Below, one piece after another: positions 48,778-58,143 of a stretch of DNA of 64,000 nucleotides. Under the pieces are notes generated by a model. That model saw only the letters and a list, made by a program, of their open reading frames with translations, ran no database searches and was not told the origin of the DNA. Position 1 is the stretch's first letter. Each line of letters opens with the position of its first letter. This stretch comes from Achromobacter veterisilvae (GTDB lineage: Bacteria; Pseudomonadota; Gammaproteobacteria; Burkholderiales; Burkholderiaceae_B): the NCBI RefSeq assembly GCF_900496975.1, contig NZ_UFQC01000012.1, forward strand, positions 1 through 64,000. Direction: 5' to 3'. The translations under genes were made by a program, and so were the position numbers.

Positions 48778-50430
48778 TCAAGCGTCGAGGTGGAAGGGCG
48801 GGAAGGAAACGGAAGGGTCGCGCCTGATCTGGTCGATGAGCCCCGTTTCCCACTCGATGTAGGTATCGAAGGCGCGAATCCGATCCTCGCGGAAATACGG
48901 CGAGAGCCAGACATCGTCCGGGGCGTCGTGCCAGTCTGCTTCCGATTCGCCGCCCAGGGGAAGACCGGCGTCCTGCCAGGCCTGGGTGCCCCCTTTCACG
49001 ATGAAGACCTCGCGCCCGGTCTGCGCGCGGATGTCTTCGGCGGCCAGGGCCGCCAGCACCGGGTCCGCCGCCACGATGGCGATGTCGCGTCCGGCAAGCG
49101 CTTCTTCCAGCCGGGCATCGATGCGGGAACGCAGCGCGAAGCGCGCTCCCGGGATGTGTCCGGCGCGGTAGGTCGGGCTGGGCGAGAAGTCGAACAGCGC
49201 GATGCTGTCCGCGTCGAGCCTGGCGCGCAGATCCCGCGGAAGAATGTCGCTCGCGGCCGTGGTCCCGGCCGCTGCCGGCGACGGGGCGGCGCTGGGCTGC
49301 ACGGTGTCCCGCGCGGGCGGCAGGGCGTAGGTATGGACCTCGTTCCAGCCGAGCTGGATCAGCCACGACGCCGTAATCGCCGAGCGCACGCCGTCGCCGT
49401 TGTCGACCAGCACGATGCGCGCGTGGCGCGTCGCGATCCACTTGTCCGTCGCCTGGACGAGCTGTCCGCCTTCCGCCCACAGCGATCCGGGCAGATGCCC
49501 CGCTTCGAACTCCGCGGCGGTGCGAACGTCGAGGACATACAGGCTTCGCGTGGAATCGTCGCGCAGCGCCTGCAAGCCGGCGGAGTCGATGCTGGGGATC
49601 GCAAAGCGCTCGCGTAGCGCCTGCGCGGCTTGGCGCGACTTGTCGCGCCCGGCGTCCGAAGGCGCCGGCGCCGGGTTGCTGTGCTGATTCCTGAGCGGAT
49701 AGCCCGCCTTGAACCACGCCATGGCGCCGTTTTCCAGCGCCACCACTCGGTTCGGCAGCCCCGTGTTGATCAGCGCCTGCGCGCCGATGATCGAGCGGGT
49801 GCGTCCCGCGCAGCTCACCACCACCAGGGTCCGATCCGAAGAAACCAGATCGTGGACGCGGTACGGCAGTTCGGCGTTCGGGCATGCGTGGGCGCCGGGA
49901 ATACTGAACTTGTAGAACTCTTCGAGGTTGCGGCCGTCGAGCAGGACGACGTCCGAGCCGTCGTCGAGCAAGGTCTTGAGTTCGTCCGGCGGGATGTGCG
50001 GAGTGCCATAGGTGTGTTCGACGAACTCGCCGAATGCCTTCGACAGCACATGCAGGCCGGTGTAGACCTCGCGCCCGTCGGCGCGCCAGCCGTCCACGCC
50101 GCCGCCGAGCACGCGCACGTCGGCGTAGCCCAGCGCCCGCAGCCGCCGTGCCGCCAGTGCGGACAGCGCGCCGCCATCGGCGTCATACACGACCACGGGT
50201 GTGGTCTTGCGTGGGATGAGGCTGGGCGCCCGGATTTCCAGCACGCTCAGCGGCAATGGCGCGGAATGAATCAAGTGGCCGTCGTCGACGTGGCGCGCCA
50301 GTTCGCGCACGTCGACGACGGCTATCTCGCCGGCCTGTTGCAGCGCGTCCGCCAGTTGGGCGGCCTGGATGGAAGATGCATGGTCCGCGGCGCCGGGCGT
50401 AGACGGAAAAAGGGTGTCCTTGGCATTCAT
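48778..50430 (-). CDS. Four-domain rhodanese (sulfurtransferase), one active cysteine
   Basis: The protein has 550 residues, four rhodanese-like modules in a row. The active-site loop holds a cysteine only in the second (VVSCAGRTRS, near 208). The first has YDADGGALS, the third DNGDGVRS and the fourth AADPVLA, so these should be inactive. Rhodaneses move sulfane sulfur between donors and thiols. Located 19 bp after an SfnB-like oxidoreductase, it probably handles sulfur released in organosulfur breakdown. Inactive domains may be structural or regulatory. Confidence 0.88.
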   Translation of the reverse strand: MNAKDTLFPSTPGAADHASSIQAAQLADALQQAGEIAVVDVRELARHVDDGHLIHSAPLPLSVLEIRAPSLIPRKTTPVVVYDADGGALSALAARRLRALGYADVRVLGGGVDGWRADGREVYTGLHVLSKAFGEFVEHTYGTPHIPPDELKTLLDDGSDVVLLDGRNLEEFYKFSIPGAHACPNAELPYRVHDLVSSDRTLVVVSCAGRTRSIIGAQALINTGLPNRVVALENGAMAWFKAGYPLRNQHSNPAPAPSDAGRDKSRQAAQALRERFAIPSIDSAGLQALRDDSTRSLYVLDVRTAAEFEAGHLPGSLWAEGGQLVQATDKWIATRHARIVLVDNGDGVRSAITASWLIQLGWNEVHTYALPPARDTVQPSAAPSPAAAGTTAASDILPRDLRARLDADSIALFDFSPSPTYRAGHIPGARFALRSRIDARLEEALAGRDIAIVAADPVLAALAAEDIRAQTGREVFIVKGGTQAWQDAGLPLGGESEADWHDAPDDVWLSPYFREDRIRAFDTYIEWETGLIDQIRRDPSVSFPPFHLDA

Positions 50431-50449
50431 GTCGGGGAGCCTCGATGGT

Positions 50450-51676
50450 TCAGATCAGGGACTGGGGGCCGGGCTCGACCCCATTCAAGTAGTAATTTCC
50501 CAAGTGGTAGAGCTTCCAGCGGATCGGATCGTGCAGTGTGTGGGTGCGCGCGTTTCGCCAGTGCCGGTCGAGGCCGTATTTCTCGAGGGTGGAGCGGGCG
50601 CCCGTCAGCGCGAACAACTGGTCCGACACCTGCAGCGAGGCGTTGGCGCACGCGATGCGCGCATCCGCCGTCGCCAGCCCGGCTTCCAGGGCCAGCGCGG
50701 CCGATCCATCGGCGCGCGCCCGGTCGATCTCGGCCGCGGCCGCGCTCAGCAGCCGCTGCGCGATGCGCACCGAATGGCTTACCTCGCCAAAGGCCTGGAT
50801 GATGAATGGCTCCTTGGCGTGCTCGTCGTAAGGATTGTCTATCCAGGGGCGATTGCTTTCGCGGATGTAGCGGCCCAGATCGTCGAGCGCCTCCTGGGCG
50901 ATGCCCAGGTCGATGGCGGAGTGCACGAGCGCGGCCAGCAGGCGCGTGGGACGCTTCGAATCGCCGGCGAGGTAGTAGGGGAACACGTTGAAGTCCGGCA
51001 CGAACACGTTGTCGAACACGGTCGTGCCGCTTGCCGTGGTGCGCTGGCCCATGCCGCGCCAATCGTTGATGATCGTCACGCCTTCAGCCCGCGCGTTCAC
51101 GAAGAACATGTGCTGCCGTTTCTGCTCGTCGTGGCCGATGAACGGGATCCAATCGGCGAACGCGGCGCCGGTGGAGTAGTACTTCTTCCCGGAGACGGTC
51201 CATCCGCCTTCGACCTTGCGCAGCGCGTGCTCGTAGGTGCCGGCGCGATTGCGCGTGTTCTCGGAGTGGGCGTTGCCGATGCTGTCGCCGGCCAGGACGC
51301 GCCCGTAAAAGAACTCTGCCTGCGCCGCGGAGCCAAACGAGAAGACGGGCAGGAAGCAGAAGTGGTTCTGCGGAATCTGGCCAATGCTCGGGTCCGCTTT
51401 CGACAGAATGCGGAACACCTCCGCCACCGTCGCCGCGCTGGCGGCCAGGCCGCCGTACTGCCGGGGCACCGAGATGGCGAAGAGCCCCGCGCGCTTGAGC
51501 GCCGCGATCTCCTCGTGCGGCAGCGCTCGGCGCTGGTCGCGCTCGATGGCGCCGGCGCGGAAGCGCTCAGCCAGGCTGGCCGCGGCGGCCAGCGCCTCGG
51601 CTTCGCTCTCGATCCGGTGGGCGGGCGCCTGGCCAGGCGCCGTGCGCGCCGGGCTGTCGTCTATGGTTTCCTGCAT
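50450..51676 (-). CDS. SfnB-family flavin oxidoreductase (module 1)
   Basis: The protein has 408 residues with the acyl-CoA dehydrogenase fold. The N-terminal helical part has LKRAGLFAISVPRQYGG. The middle barrel has NAHSENTR and SGKKYYSTGAAFADWI. The C-terminal bundle ends DRHWRNARTHTLHDP, a mark of the SfnB/DszC flavin monooxygenase branch. These use FMNH2 in sulfur acquisition from sulfones and related compounds. A FMN reductase is not encoded near. A second homologue lies at 61720-63030. The substrate is unknown. Confidence 0.85.
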   Translation of the reverse strand: MQETIDDSPARTAPGQAPAHRIESEAEALAAAASLAERFRAGAIERDQRRALPHEEIAALKRAGLFAISVPRQYGGLAASAATVAEVFRILSKADPSIGQIPQNHFCFLPVFSFGSAAQAEFFYGRVLAGDSIGNAHSENTRNRAGTYEHALRKVEGGWTVSGKKYYSTGAAFADWIPFIGHDEQKRQHMFFVNARAEGVTIINDWRGMGQRTTASGTTVFDNVFVPDFNVFPYYLAGDSKRPTRLLAALVHSAIDLGIAQEALDDLGRYIRESNRPWIDNPYDEHAKEPFIIQAFGEVSHSVRIAQRLLSAAAAEIDRARADGSAALALEAGLATADARIACANASLQVSDQLFALTGARSTLEKYGLDRHWRNARTHTLHDPIRWKLYHLGNYYLNGVEPGPQSLI

Positions 51677-51734
51677 GGTTCGTTGTCTCCTTGGCGCACG
51701 CGCGGGCCACTGCGCGGCATGTCGAATCAGGGGG

Positions 51735-52577
51735 TTAGATGTCGGTATTGGGATTGAGCACGAGGCTGATGCCGTTGCCGATGGCGGTGACGGCGATCAC
51801 GGTCAGCACAATGGCCAGGCCGGGGATCGCGGAGATGTACCAGGCGGTCCGCAACACTTGCCGGCCCGTGCCGATCATGCTGCCCCACGACATGACGTTG
51901 GGGTCTCCCAACCCGAGGAAGGCAAGGCCGGCCTCGGTCAGGATGGCCGTTCCCGCGAGAATGGTCGCGGTCACGATGGCCGGCGAGATCACGTTGAGCA
52001 GGATGTGGCGCGACACGATGTGGGCCGGGCTCAGGCCCAGCGCGAACGCCGCCGAGATGAACTCGCTCTCCCGCACGCGCAACGTCTCGGCGCGGATCAG
52101 CCGGGCGGTCTGGGGCCAGCTCGTCAGGCCGATGGCCAGCACGATGGTGGTGATCGAAGGCGTGAAGATCGCCATGATGGTCACCACGAAGATCATCGAA
52201 GGCATGGTCTGGAACAACTCCGTCAGGCGCATCAGCACGTTGCCGATCCAGCCTCCGAAATAGCCGGAGGCCAACCCGACTACGATGCCCAGAACGGTGG
52301 ACAAGGCTGCTGCGGCGACGCCCACGACGAGCGAGACGCGGGCGCCGTAGACCAGTCCGGCGAGGATGTCGCGGCCGAACATGTCGGTTCCCAACGGAAA
52401 GCGCGCATCGGCGCCGGGCCACAGGAAAGGCTGGCCCACCATTGCGAACGCGTCGTGCCCGAACAGCAGCGGCGCCGCCGCCGCGATGAGCGCGAGGGCG
52501 ACCAGCAGGATCAAAGCCGCCAGCGCGGCCCGGTGGCTGCTGAAGCGTCGCCAGCCCGATTGCGTGCCATGGGTCAT
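51735..52577 (-). CDS. ABC importer permease, DppC type (module 1)
   Basis: The protein has 280 residues, six membrane helices and the permease ATPase-coupling loop around EFISAAFALGLSPAHIVSRHILLNVISP. GTDMFGRDILAGLVYGARVSLVVG is the DppC N-terminal block. It pairs with the DppB-type permease whose stop overlaps its start by 4 nt (ATGA at 52574-52577). Confidence 0.93.
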   Translation of the reverse strand: MTHGTQSGWRRFSSHRAALAALILLVALALIAAAAPLLFGHDAFAMVGQPFLWPGADARFPLGTDMFGRDILAGLVYGARVSLVVGVAAAALSTVLGIVVGLASGYFGGWIGNVLMRLTELFQTMPSMIFVVTIMAIFTPSITTIVLAIGLTSWPQTARLIRAETLRVRESEFISAAFALGLSPAHIVSRHILLNVISPAIVTATILAGTAILTEAGLAFLGLGDPNVMSWGSMIGTGRQVLRTAWYISAIPGLAIVLTVIAVTAIGNGISLVLNPNTDI

Positions 52578-53551
52578 TTCAGTTCTATCCTCGGATCGAG
52601 TCGGGCGTAGACCAGGTCGGTCATGATGTTGGCGAACATGACCACCAGCGAGCTGCAGAACAGCACGCCCAGCAGAAGGTTGAGATCGCGCTGCATCACC
52701 GCGTCGAACGCCAGGCGGCCCATTCCAGGCCACGCGAACACGGTCTCGACCACGACGGAGCCGCTCAGGATCGAGCCGATCTGCATGCCGGTGACCGTCA
52801 CGACGGGGAGCAGCGCGTTGCGCAGGACGTGAATGATGGAAACGCGGTGCTTGCCGATGCCCTTGGCCTTTGCGGTGCGCACGAAATCGAGCTTCTGCAC
52901 GTCCTTGATCGCGGCGCGCGTGATGCGCGCGTAGATCGCGACGTAGAAGAGCGTCAGGCTCAGGACAGGCATGATCATGTGCTTGCCGATATCCGCCAGC
53001 CGCTCGAACCCCTGGTACTCGGCGTCCAGGTCCTCGACGCCTCCGGTCGGCAGCCATTTGAGATGGATCGAGAAGAACACGATGAGCATCAGGCCGACCC
53101 AGAAGAGCGGCGTGGCGAATCCGATGCTGGTAAACACGGATACGACGTTCTTCAGCCATGCCCGGCGGGTGTTGGCGCCCAGCCAGCCCAGCCCGACACC
53201 GAGCAGGACGGCCAGCGCCAGGCTGGCCCCGGCCAGCATCGCCGTGGCGGGCAGCCGGTCGGCGATCAGGGCCGTGACTTCCATGCCGTTGCGAAACGAG
53301 TAGCCCAGGTCGAAGCTCAGCAGTTTCTGGTAGTAATGAAGGAGCTGCGCCAGCAAGGACTGATCGGTGCCAAACTGGGTGCGCAGCTCCGCCATGAACT
53401 CCGGCGTGGCCGCGCCCATTTCGCCCGCCATGATCTCGGAGATGTCTCCCGGAGCCAGCTTGAGCAGGAAAAAGTTCGCCAGGATGATCAGCAGGGCCAC
53501 CGGAATGATCTGGATCAGGCGGCCGCAGACGTAGGTGAGTTGGCGCAGCAT
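52574..53551 (-). CDS. ABC importer permease, DppB type (module 1)
   Basis: The protein has 325 residues. The start MLRQLTYVCGRLIQIIPVALLIILANFFLLKLAPGD and the coupling loop DFVRTAKAKGIGKHRVSIIHVLRNALLPV are DppB features. It forms the channel with the DppC subunit. It starts 4 bp after the receptor gene stop. Confidence 0.94.
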   Translation of the reverse strand: MLRQLTYVCGRLIQIIPVALLIILANFFLLKLAPGDISEIMAGEMGAATPEFMAELRTQFGTDQSLLAQLLHYYQKLLSFDLGYSFRNGMEVTALIADRLPATAMLAGASLALAVLLGVGLGWLGANTRRAWLKNVVSVFTSIGFATPLFWVGLMLIVFFSIHLKWLPTGGVEDLDAEYQGFERLADIGKHMIMPVLSLTLFYVAIYARITRAAIKDVQKLDFVRTAKAKGIGKHRVSIIHVLRNALLPVVTVTGMQIGSILSGSVVVETVFAWPGMGRLAFDAVMQRDLNLLLGVLFCSSLVVMFANIMTDLVYARLDPRIELK

Positions 53552-53555
53552 GCGA

Positions 53556-55148
53556 TCAGCTCCGGGGTTCCAGCCAGACGTCGCGGAACGACTTCGCGTA
53601 GCCGTCGGGGAACGTGCTCAGCCCCTGCACGCGGCTGGACACCACGCTGAAATGCTGCAACTCCAGCAGATTGATCGAGGGCAGATCGTCCTGCGCGATC
53701 TTCTGGAACCGCACCAGCAGCTCGCGGCGCTTGGCCGGATCGTTTTCGGTGAAGCTGGCCTCGATGATCTTGTCGAGGTCGGGGTTCGAGTAGCCGGTGC
53801 CGTTGGACCAGGGCACGCCCTTGGCGATCGTCTTGGTCCAGTAGCGGCGCAGTACGCCGAACTGCGGGTCGGCGCCCGCCGCGTAATACGTGCTGAACGT
53901 GTCGAAGTCGCGCTCGCCGAAGATCGTGCGGTGGAACTGAGCGAGGTCCAGGTTCACCAATTGGACCTCCACGCCCACTTGCTTGAGCGATTCCTTCAGA
54001 AACTCGCCGACCCGCTTGAAGACGTCGCCGTAAGGCATGGTGTGGTGCGTGATGCGCAAGCGCACTCCGTCCGCCTTGCGAGGCAGGCCGGCCTCGTCCA
54101 GCAGTTGCTCGGCCTTCTTGAGGTCGAAGGGATATTGCGTGGTCTCGCTGGTGTAATTCGCCGCCTGGGCGCTGGGGATCGGGCCGGTCGCGAGCTTGGC
54201 CAGGCCGAACCAGACCTTGTCGGCGAGCGCCTGGCGGTCGATGGCATGGGCGAATGCGGCGCGCACGCGCTTGTCCTGGAACTGCGGTCGATCGAGGTTG
54301 AAATCGAAGAAGAACTGCGGCACGAAGATGCCGTAGCCGCCGGTCTCGATGCGCAGCCCGGGCAATTGCTTCAAGCGCGAGACTTCGGACGGCGCCACCG
54401 AGCTGAAGGGCGAGTAATGGACCTCGCCCGCTTCCAGCGCCGCGGCGCGAGCGCCCGGATCCGTGATGGTCTTTATCCGGACGCGGTTCAGGTAGGGACG
54501 GCCGCGCCAGTAGTCGGGATTGCGCTCGAGCAGGATGTAGTCGCCCCGCTGCCATTCTTTGAACACGAATGGGCCCGTGCCAATCAGCTTGTTGTTCCAT
54601 TCGTTGGTGAGCGGAGACTTGCCTTCATAGAGGTGGCGCGGAAGAATCGCCGCTTCCGTGGAGGAGAGCACCGCCCAGATCGCCGGCGAGGGTTCCGAGA
54701 GCCGGAAGACCGCGGTATGCGCGTCGGGCGTATCCACTGCCTGCACCGCTTTGTACGCGGTGCCGGCGCGAGGGTTCACCTTCTTGATGACTTCGAGCAC
54801 GGTGTACTGCACATCCGCCGAGGTGAACGGCCTGCCGTCATGCCACTTGACGTCGCGGCGCAGCCGGAACGTGATGGTCAGGCCGTCCGGCGAAGCCTCC
54901 CAGCTTTCCGCCAGCGCCGGCACCGGCTTGTAGTTCTCGTCGTATTCGACCAATCCTTCGACCACCTGCCCCGCCAGGATGCCGGCGGTGTTCGAGTTGA
55001 ACAGGAAGCTCGACGGTTCGGGTTCCAGATTGATCACGAAGGTGCCGCCTTCGCGCGGCGCGGTCTTGGCGAGGGCATTGAGCGGCACGCTGCTGGCCAG
55101 CAGCGCGCTCGAGGCCGAGAGAATGAAGGTACGGCGATCCAGGGTCAT
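53556..55148 (-). CDS. ABC importer solute receptor, family 5 (module 1)
   Basis: The protein has 530 residues from ATG 55148. A twin-arginine-like signal (LDRRTFILSASSALL) reaches about residue 27, so export may use Tat. Then come the peptide-receptor blocks VEGLVEYDENYKPVPALAESWE and DVKWHDGRPFTSADV, and FVPQFFFDFNLDRPQFQDKRVRAAFAHAIDR. It binds the substrate for module 1. It starts the module, 38 bp after the LLM monooxygenase gene. Confidence 0.92.
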   Translation of the reverse strand: MTLDRRTFILSASSALLASSVPLNALAKTAPREGGTFVINLEPEPSSFLFNSNTAGILAGQVVEGLVEYDENYKPVPALAESWEASPDGLTITFRLRRDVKWHDGRPFTSADVQYTVLEVIKKVNPRAGTAYKAVQAVDTPDAHTAVFRLSEPSPAIWAVLSSTEAAILPRHLYEGKSPLTNEWNNKLIGTGPFVFKEWQRGDYILLERNPDYWRGRPYLNRVRIKTITDPGARAAALEAGEVHYSPFSSVAPSEVSRLKQLPGLRIETGGYGIFVPQFFFDFNLDRPQFQDKRVRAAFAHAIDRQALADKVWFGLAKLATGPIPSAQAANYTSETTQYPFDLKKAEQLLDEAGLPRKADGVRLRITHHTMPYGDVFKRVGEFLKESLKQVGVEVQLVNLDLAQFHRTIFGERDFDTFSTYYAAGADPQFGVLRRYWTKTIAKGVPWSNGTGYSNPDLDKIIEASFTENDPAKRRELLVRFQKIAQDDLPSINLLELQHFSVVSSRVQGLSTFPDGYAKSFRDVWLEPRS

Positions 55149-55186
55149 GACAGGTTCCGGTGTAGAGAGATAGGGTTCCAGGGCGC

Positions 55187-56377
55187 TCAGGCGGCGGCCG
55201 GCGTGGCGGTTAGACGGTCTTCCGGGATGCGCAGGCCCGCCTCGTAGAGCAGGGGCAATACCTTCTCGGCGAAGTGCTCCAGGTCCGGCGCGAAGTCGTA
55301 GAAGGTGACCTGCACTCCGTCGATCCCCGCTGCCTTCAGCTTGAGCAGCGCGTCGACAATCTGTTCGGGACTGCCGACCAAGTGCAGATTGCCGCCTATG
55401 GCGCGGTGCTGGCGGCGCTGATTGCGCCAGGCATGGCTGTCGCCGCGCCGGCCGTGTTCGGCGAAGTTCTCCACCGCCTCGACGTCCGCCGCGGCCTCGA
55501 TCGCATCGCGATAGGCGATCGCCTCCTGTTCGGTGTCCCGGCAGATCACCATGGGATTGATCATGGTCCGCAGGCTGCTTCCCTGCTTCGCCGCCGTCGC
55601 GCGGATGTTGGCGATGTGGTCGGGCAGGCTGGCGAGCGCGTCCTCCAACTGGTTGCCCGCCGGACTGGTGATGAAGACAAGGTCGGAATGGCGGGCGGCG
55701 AACTCGATGCCGGCGCGCGATCCCGCCGCGTTGACGAGCACGGGGCGGCCATAGGCCGGCTTGGGCGTGACGAAGGCGTCTTCCATTGCCCAGTGCGGCC
55801 CGTCGACGGTGAGATTGCGATCGAGCGACCACAACTGCTTGAGCCGTTCCACGAACACGTCGGCCATCTCGTAGCGGGTGTCGTGCTCGATCTTCTTCAT
55901 GCCGAACATGAGCGGCTCGCGCTCCGCATAGCCCGTGACGACGTTGATGCCCCAGCGCCCCTTGGAGATGTGATCGAGCGTGGCGCCGAACTTGGCCAGA
56001 TGCACCGGGTGCCAGGGGCCGTACAGGATATGCAGCGTGGAGATCAGCAGGATGCGCTCGGTGCATGCGGCCAGCGCCGCGGTCGCCATGAACGAGTCGA
56101 GGGAAATCTCGCGATAGCGGGTCTTGCCGCCATAGCCGCCGTGACTGGCCCATTGGGCCAGCCCGAACACCAGGTCGAAACCCAGCGCCTCGGCGCGCTG
56201 CGTCAGCCTGGCGTTGTAGTCGAATGTCCAGGTGGTCGTGCGCGGCAGCGTCGAGGGCGTCCAGCCGCCGTCCTGGATCGGCAGGAACAGGCCAAGGATG
56301 AAGGGCTGGCGCAGGACGCGCGCGAGCGGGCTGTCCGGCTCCGTGGCGGGCGAGCGGGCGGGGATCGTATCGGTCAT
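55187..56377 (-). CDS. LLM-class flavin-dependent monooxygenase (SfnG/RutA-like)
   Basis: The protein has 396 residues. The TIM-barrel bacterial luciferase-like fold is seen in ILGLFLPIQDGGW, DYNARLTQRAEALGFDLVF, LATLDHISKGRWGINVVTGY-type and TPKPAYGRPVLVNAAGSRAG segments. Such two-component enzymes use FMNH2 and oxygen to break C-S bonds (dimethylsulfone, sulfonates) or to open pyrimidine rings. With the SfnB neighbours and rhodanese, C-S cleavage is the best inference. No flavin reductase gene is nearby. Confidence 0.88.
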   Translation of the reverse strand: MTDTIPARSPATEPDSPLARVLRQPFILGLFLPIQDGGWTPSTLPRTTTWTFDYNARLTQRAEALGFDLVFGLAQWASHGGYGGKTRYREISLDSFMATAALAACTERILLISTLHILYGPWHPVHLAKFGATLDHISKGRWGINVVTGYAEREPLMFGMKKIEHDTRYEMADVFVERLKQLWSLDRNLTVDGPHWAMEDAFVTPKPAYGRPVLVNAAGSRAGIEFAARHSDLVFITSPAGNQLEDALASLPDHIANIRATAAKQGSSLRTMINPMVICRDTEQEAIAYRDAIEAAADVEAVENFAEHGRRGDSHAWRNQRRQHRAIGGNLHLVGSPEQIVDALLKLKAAGIDGVQVTFYDFAPDLEHFAEKVLPLLYEAGLRIPEDRLTATPAAA

Positions 56378-56442
56378 GATGGGGTTCCGGAAAGAGCTGT
56401 TTCTATGGGGATCGTGGCGAAGAACGTCGGTCGAGGCGGCCG

Positions 56443-58143
56443 TCAGGCCACCGCGGCCAGCGTCGAATCCCCGGCAGGCAAGGCGTTGTCGAGCGCGCTC
56501 GCCGGGAGGTCCGGCACGGCGTCCAGCAATTGACGTGTGTAGGCATGGGCCGGATGCAGGTAGACCTGTTCGGTCGGGCCGTGTTCGACTATCCGGCCCT
56601 CGTGCATCACGGCAATCTCGTCGGCGATCCGCCGCACCACGGCCAGGTCATGCGAAATGAAGAGGTAAGTCAGGCCCAGTTCCGCCTGCAGGCCTTCGAG
56701 CAGACGCAATATCTGCGCCTGCACGGTCACGTCCAGCGCGGAGACCGGCTCGTCCAGCACCAGGATCGACGGTTCGGCGGCGAGCGCGCGCGCGATGGCG
56801 ACCCGTTGCAGTTGCCCGCCGGAAAGCTCGCGGGCGCGCCGCGCCAGCGCGCTTTGGGGAAGCGCCACCATATCGAGCAGCGCCTCGATGCGCGCCTGCC
56901 GCGAACGGGCATCGCCGATCTCGAAGGCGCGCAGGGGCTCGGCAAGCACGGTCTGGATTCGGTGCCGCGGATTGAGCGAGAGGTAAGGATTCTGATAGAC
57001 GTATTGGACGCGGCGCCGAAATGCGCGCTCCCGGTCTGGCGCCAGCAATGCGCCAGCGGCGTCGCGGACCTCGATCTCACCGGCCGATGGGGCGACGAAA
57101 CGCGCGATCGCGCGGGCAGTGGTGGTCTTGCCGGACCCCGACTCGCCGACGATCGCAAGGGTGGTGCCCGGCTTGACGCTGAACGACACGTCGTTCACCG
57201 CCCGGTGCGCCGGACCCCGGCGCGAGGCGTAATCCACGCTCACGCCGTTCAGCCGGATGGCGGGCGCGGGTATGCCGGGGATGGCCGGCGCGCGTGGCGC
57301 GCGCCGCCCGGCATCGGCGCCGGGCACGTCGCGCAGCAGTTGGCGGGTGTATTCGTGTTGCGGCGCGCGCAGCACCCGGTCCGTCGGGCCGGCTTCGACG
57401 ATGCGGCCGTGCCGCAGGACCACGACGTTCTGCGAACGTTCCGCGGCAACGCCGATATCGTGCGTCACCAGCAGCACCGCGGTCCGATCCTCGGCTTTGC
57501 GCTGATCGATCAGATCCAGGATGGCTTTCTGCACGGTGACATCGAGCGCCGAGGTCGGCTCGTCGGCGATCAGGATGCGCGGCGTGAAGGTGAGCGCGAT
57601 GGCGATCAGCACGCGTTGCTGCATGCCGCCTGAAAGCTCATGCGGGTAGCGCCGCGCCACGGCGGCCGGATCGCGGAAGCCGACACGTTGCAGCAGGCCG
57701 AGGATGCGGGCCTGGCGCGCGCCCGAGGGTTCGCGCAGTCCGTGCACCCGCAGCGTTTCCTCGAGCTGCAGGCCGATCGGGATCAGCGGGTCGAGCGAGC
57801 GCGCGGGGTTCTGCGGCACATAGCCGATCTCGGTCCCGCGCAACGGCCGCAGCTCACGCTCGCTCAACCTGAGCAGATCGTGTTGGGCGAAGCGTATCCT
57901 GCCGCTGGCGCGAGCGGCGTCGGCCAGATTCCCGGCAATGCTGCCGGCGATGGTGCTCTTGCCCGAGCCGGACTCGCCCAGCAGGGCGGTGGTTTCGCCG
58001 CGGCGCAGCGAGAAGCTGACGTCCGCGAGGGCGGCCACGTCCTGGCCGTCTACCCGATAGGCCACGCTCAGATCTTCGACGCTGAGCAAGACCTCATTGT
58101 CGGTGGCGGCGGCGTGCGCGCGCGAGGAGAGAGAGGAGTTCAT
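56443..58143 (-). CDS. ABC importer ATPase with two fused nucleotide-binding domains (module 2)
   Basis: The protein has 566 residues from ATG 58143; the longer frame to 58278 overlaps the permease gene. Walker A GESGSGKS near 56-63, signature LSGGMQQRV and Walker [13 protein letters not shown] are in the first domain. GESGSGKTTT near 331, LSGGQLQRV and ILVLDEPVSALD are in the second. It powers the permeases encoded just upstream. It is similar in layout to the ATPase of module 1. Confidence 0.92.
   Translation of the reverse strand: MNSSLSSRAHAAATDNEVLLSVEDLSVAYRVDGQDVAALADVSFSLRRGETTALLGESGSGKSTIAGSIAGNLADAARASGRIRFAQHDLLRLSERELRPLRGTEIGYVPQNPARSLDPLIPIGLQLEETLRVHGLREPSGARQARILGLLQRVGFRDPAAVARRYPHELSGGMQQRVLIAIALTFTPRILIADEPTSALDVTVQKAILDLIDQRKAEDRTAVLLVTHDIGVAAERSQNVVVLRHGRIVEAGPTDRVLRAPQHEYTRQLLRDVPGADAGRRAPRAPAIPGIPAPAIRLNGVSVDYASRRGPAHRAVNDVSFSVKPGTTLAIVGESGSGKTTTARAIARFVAPSAGEIEVRDAAGALLAPDRERAFRRRVQYVYQNPYLSLNPRHRIQTVLAEPLRAFEIGDARSRQARIEALLDMVALPQSALARRARELSGGQLQRVAIARALAAEPSILVLDEPVSALDVTVQAQILRLLEGLQAELGLTYLFISHDLAVVRRIADEIAVMHEGRIVEHGPTEQVYLHPAHAYTRQLLDAVPDLPASALDNALPAGDSTLAAVA

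Noticed and set aside
52577-53159. N-terminal extension of the module 1 DppC permease
   Set aside because: The frame continues upstream across the DppB gene in another frame with Arg/Ala-rich sequence. ATG 52577 gives the right length and an ATGA overlap.
55149-56153. N-terminal extension of the module 1 receptor
   Set aside because: It is antisense-like sequence over the LLM gene. ATG 55148 begins a clear signal peptide.
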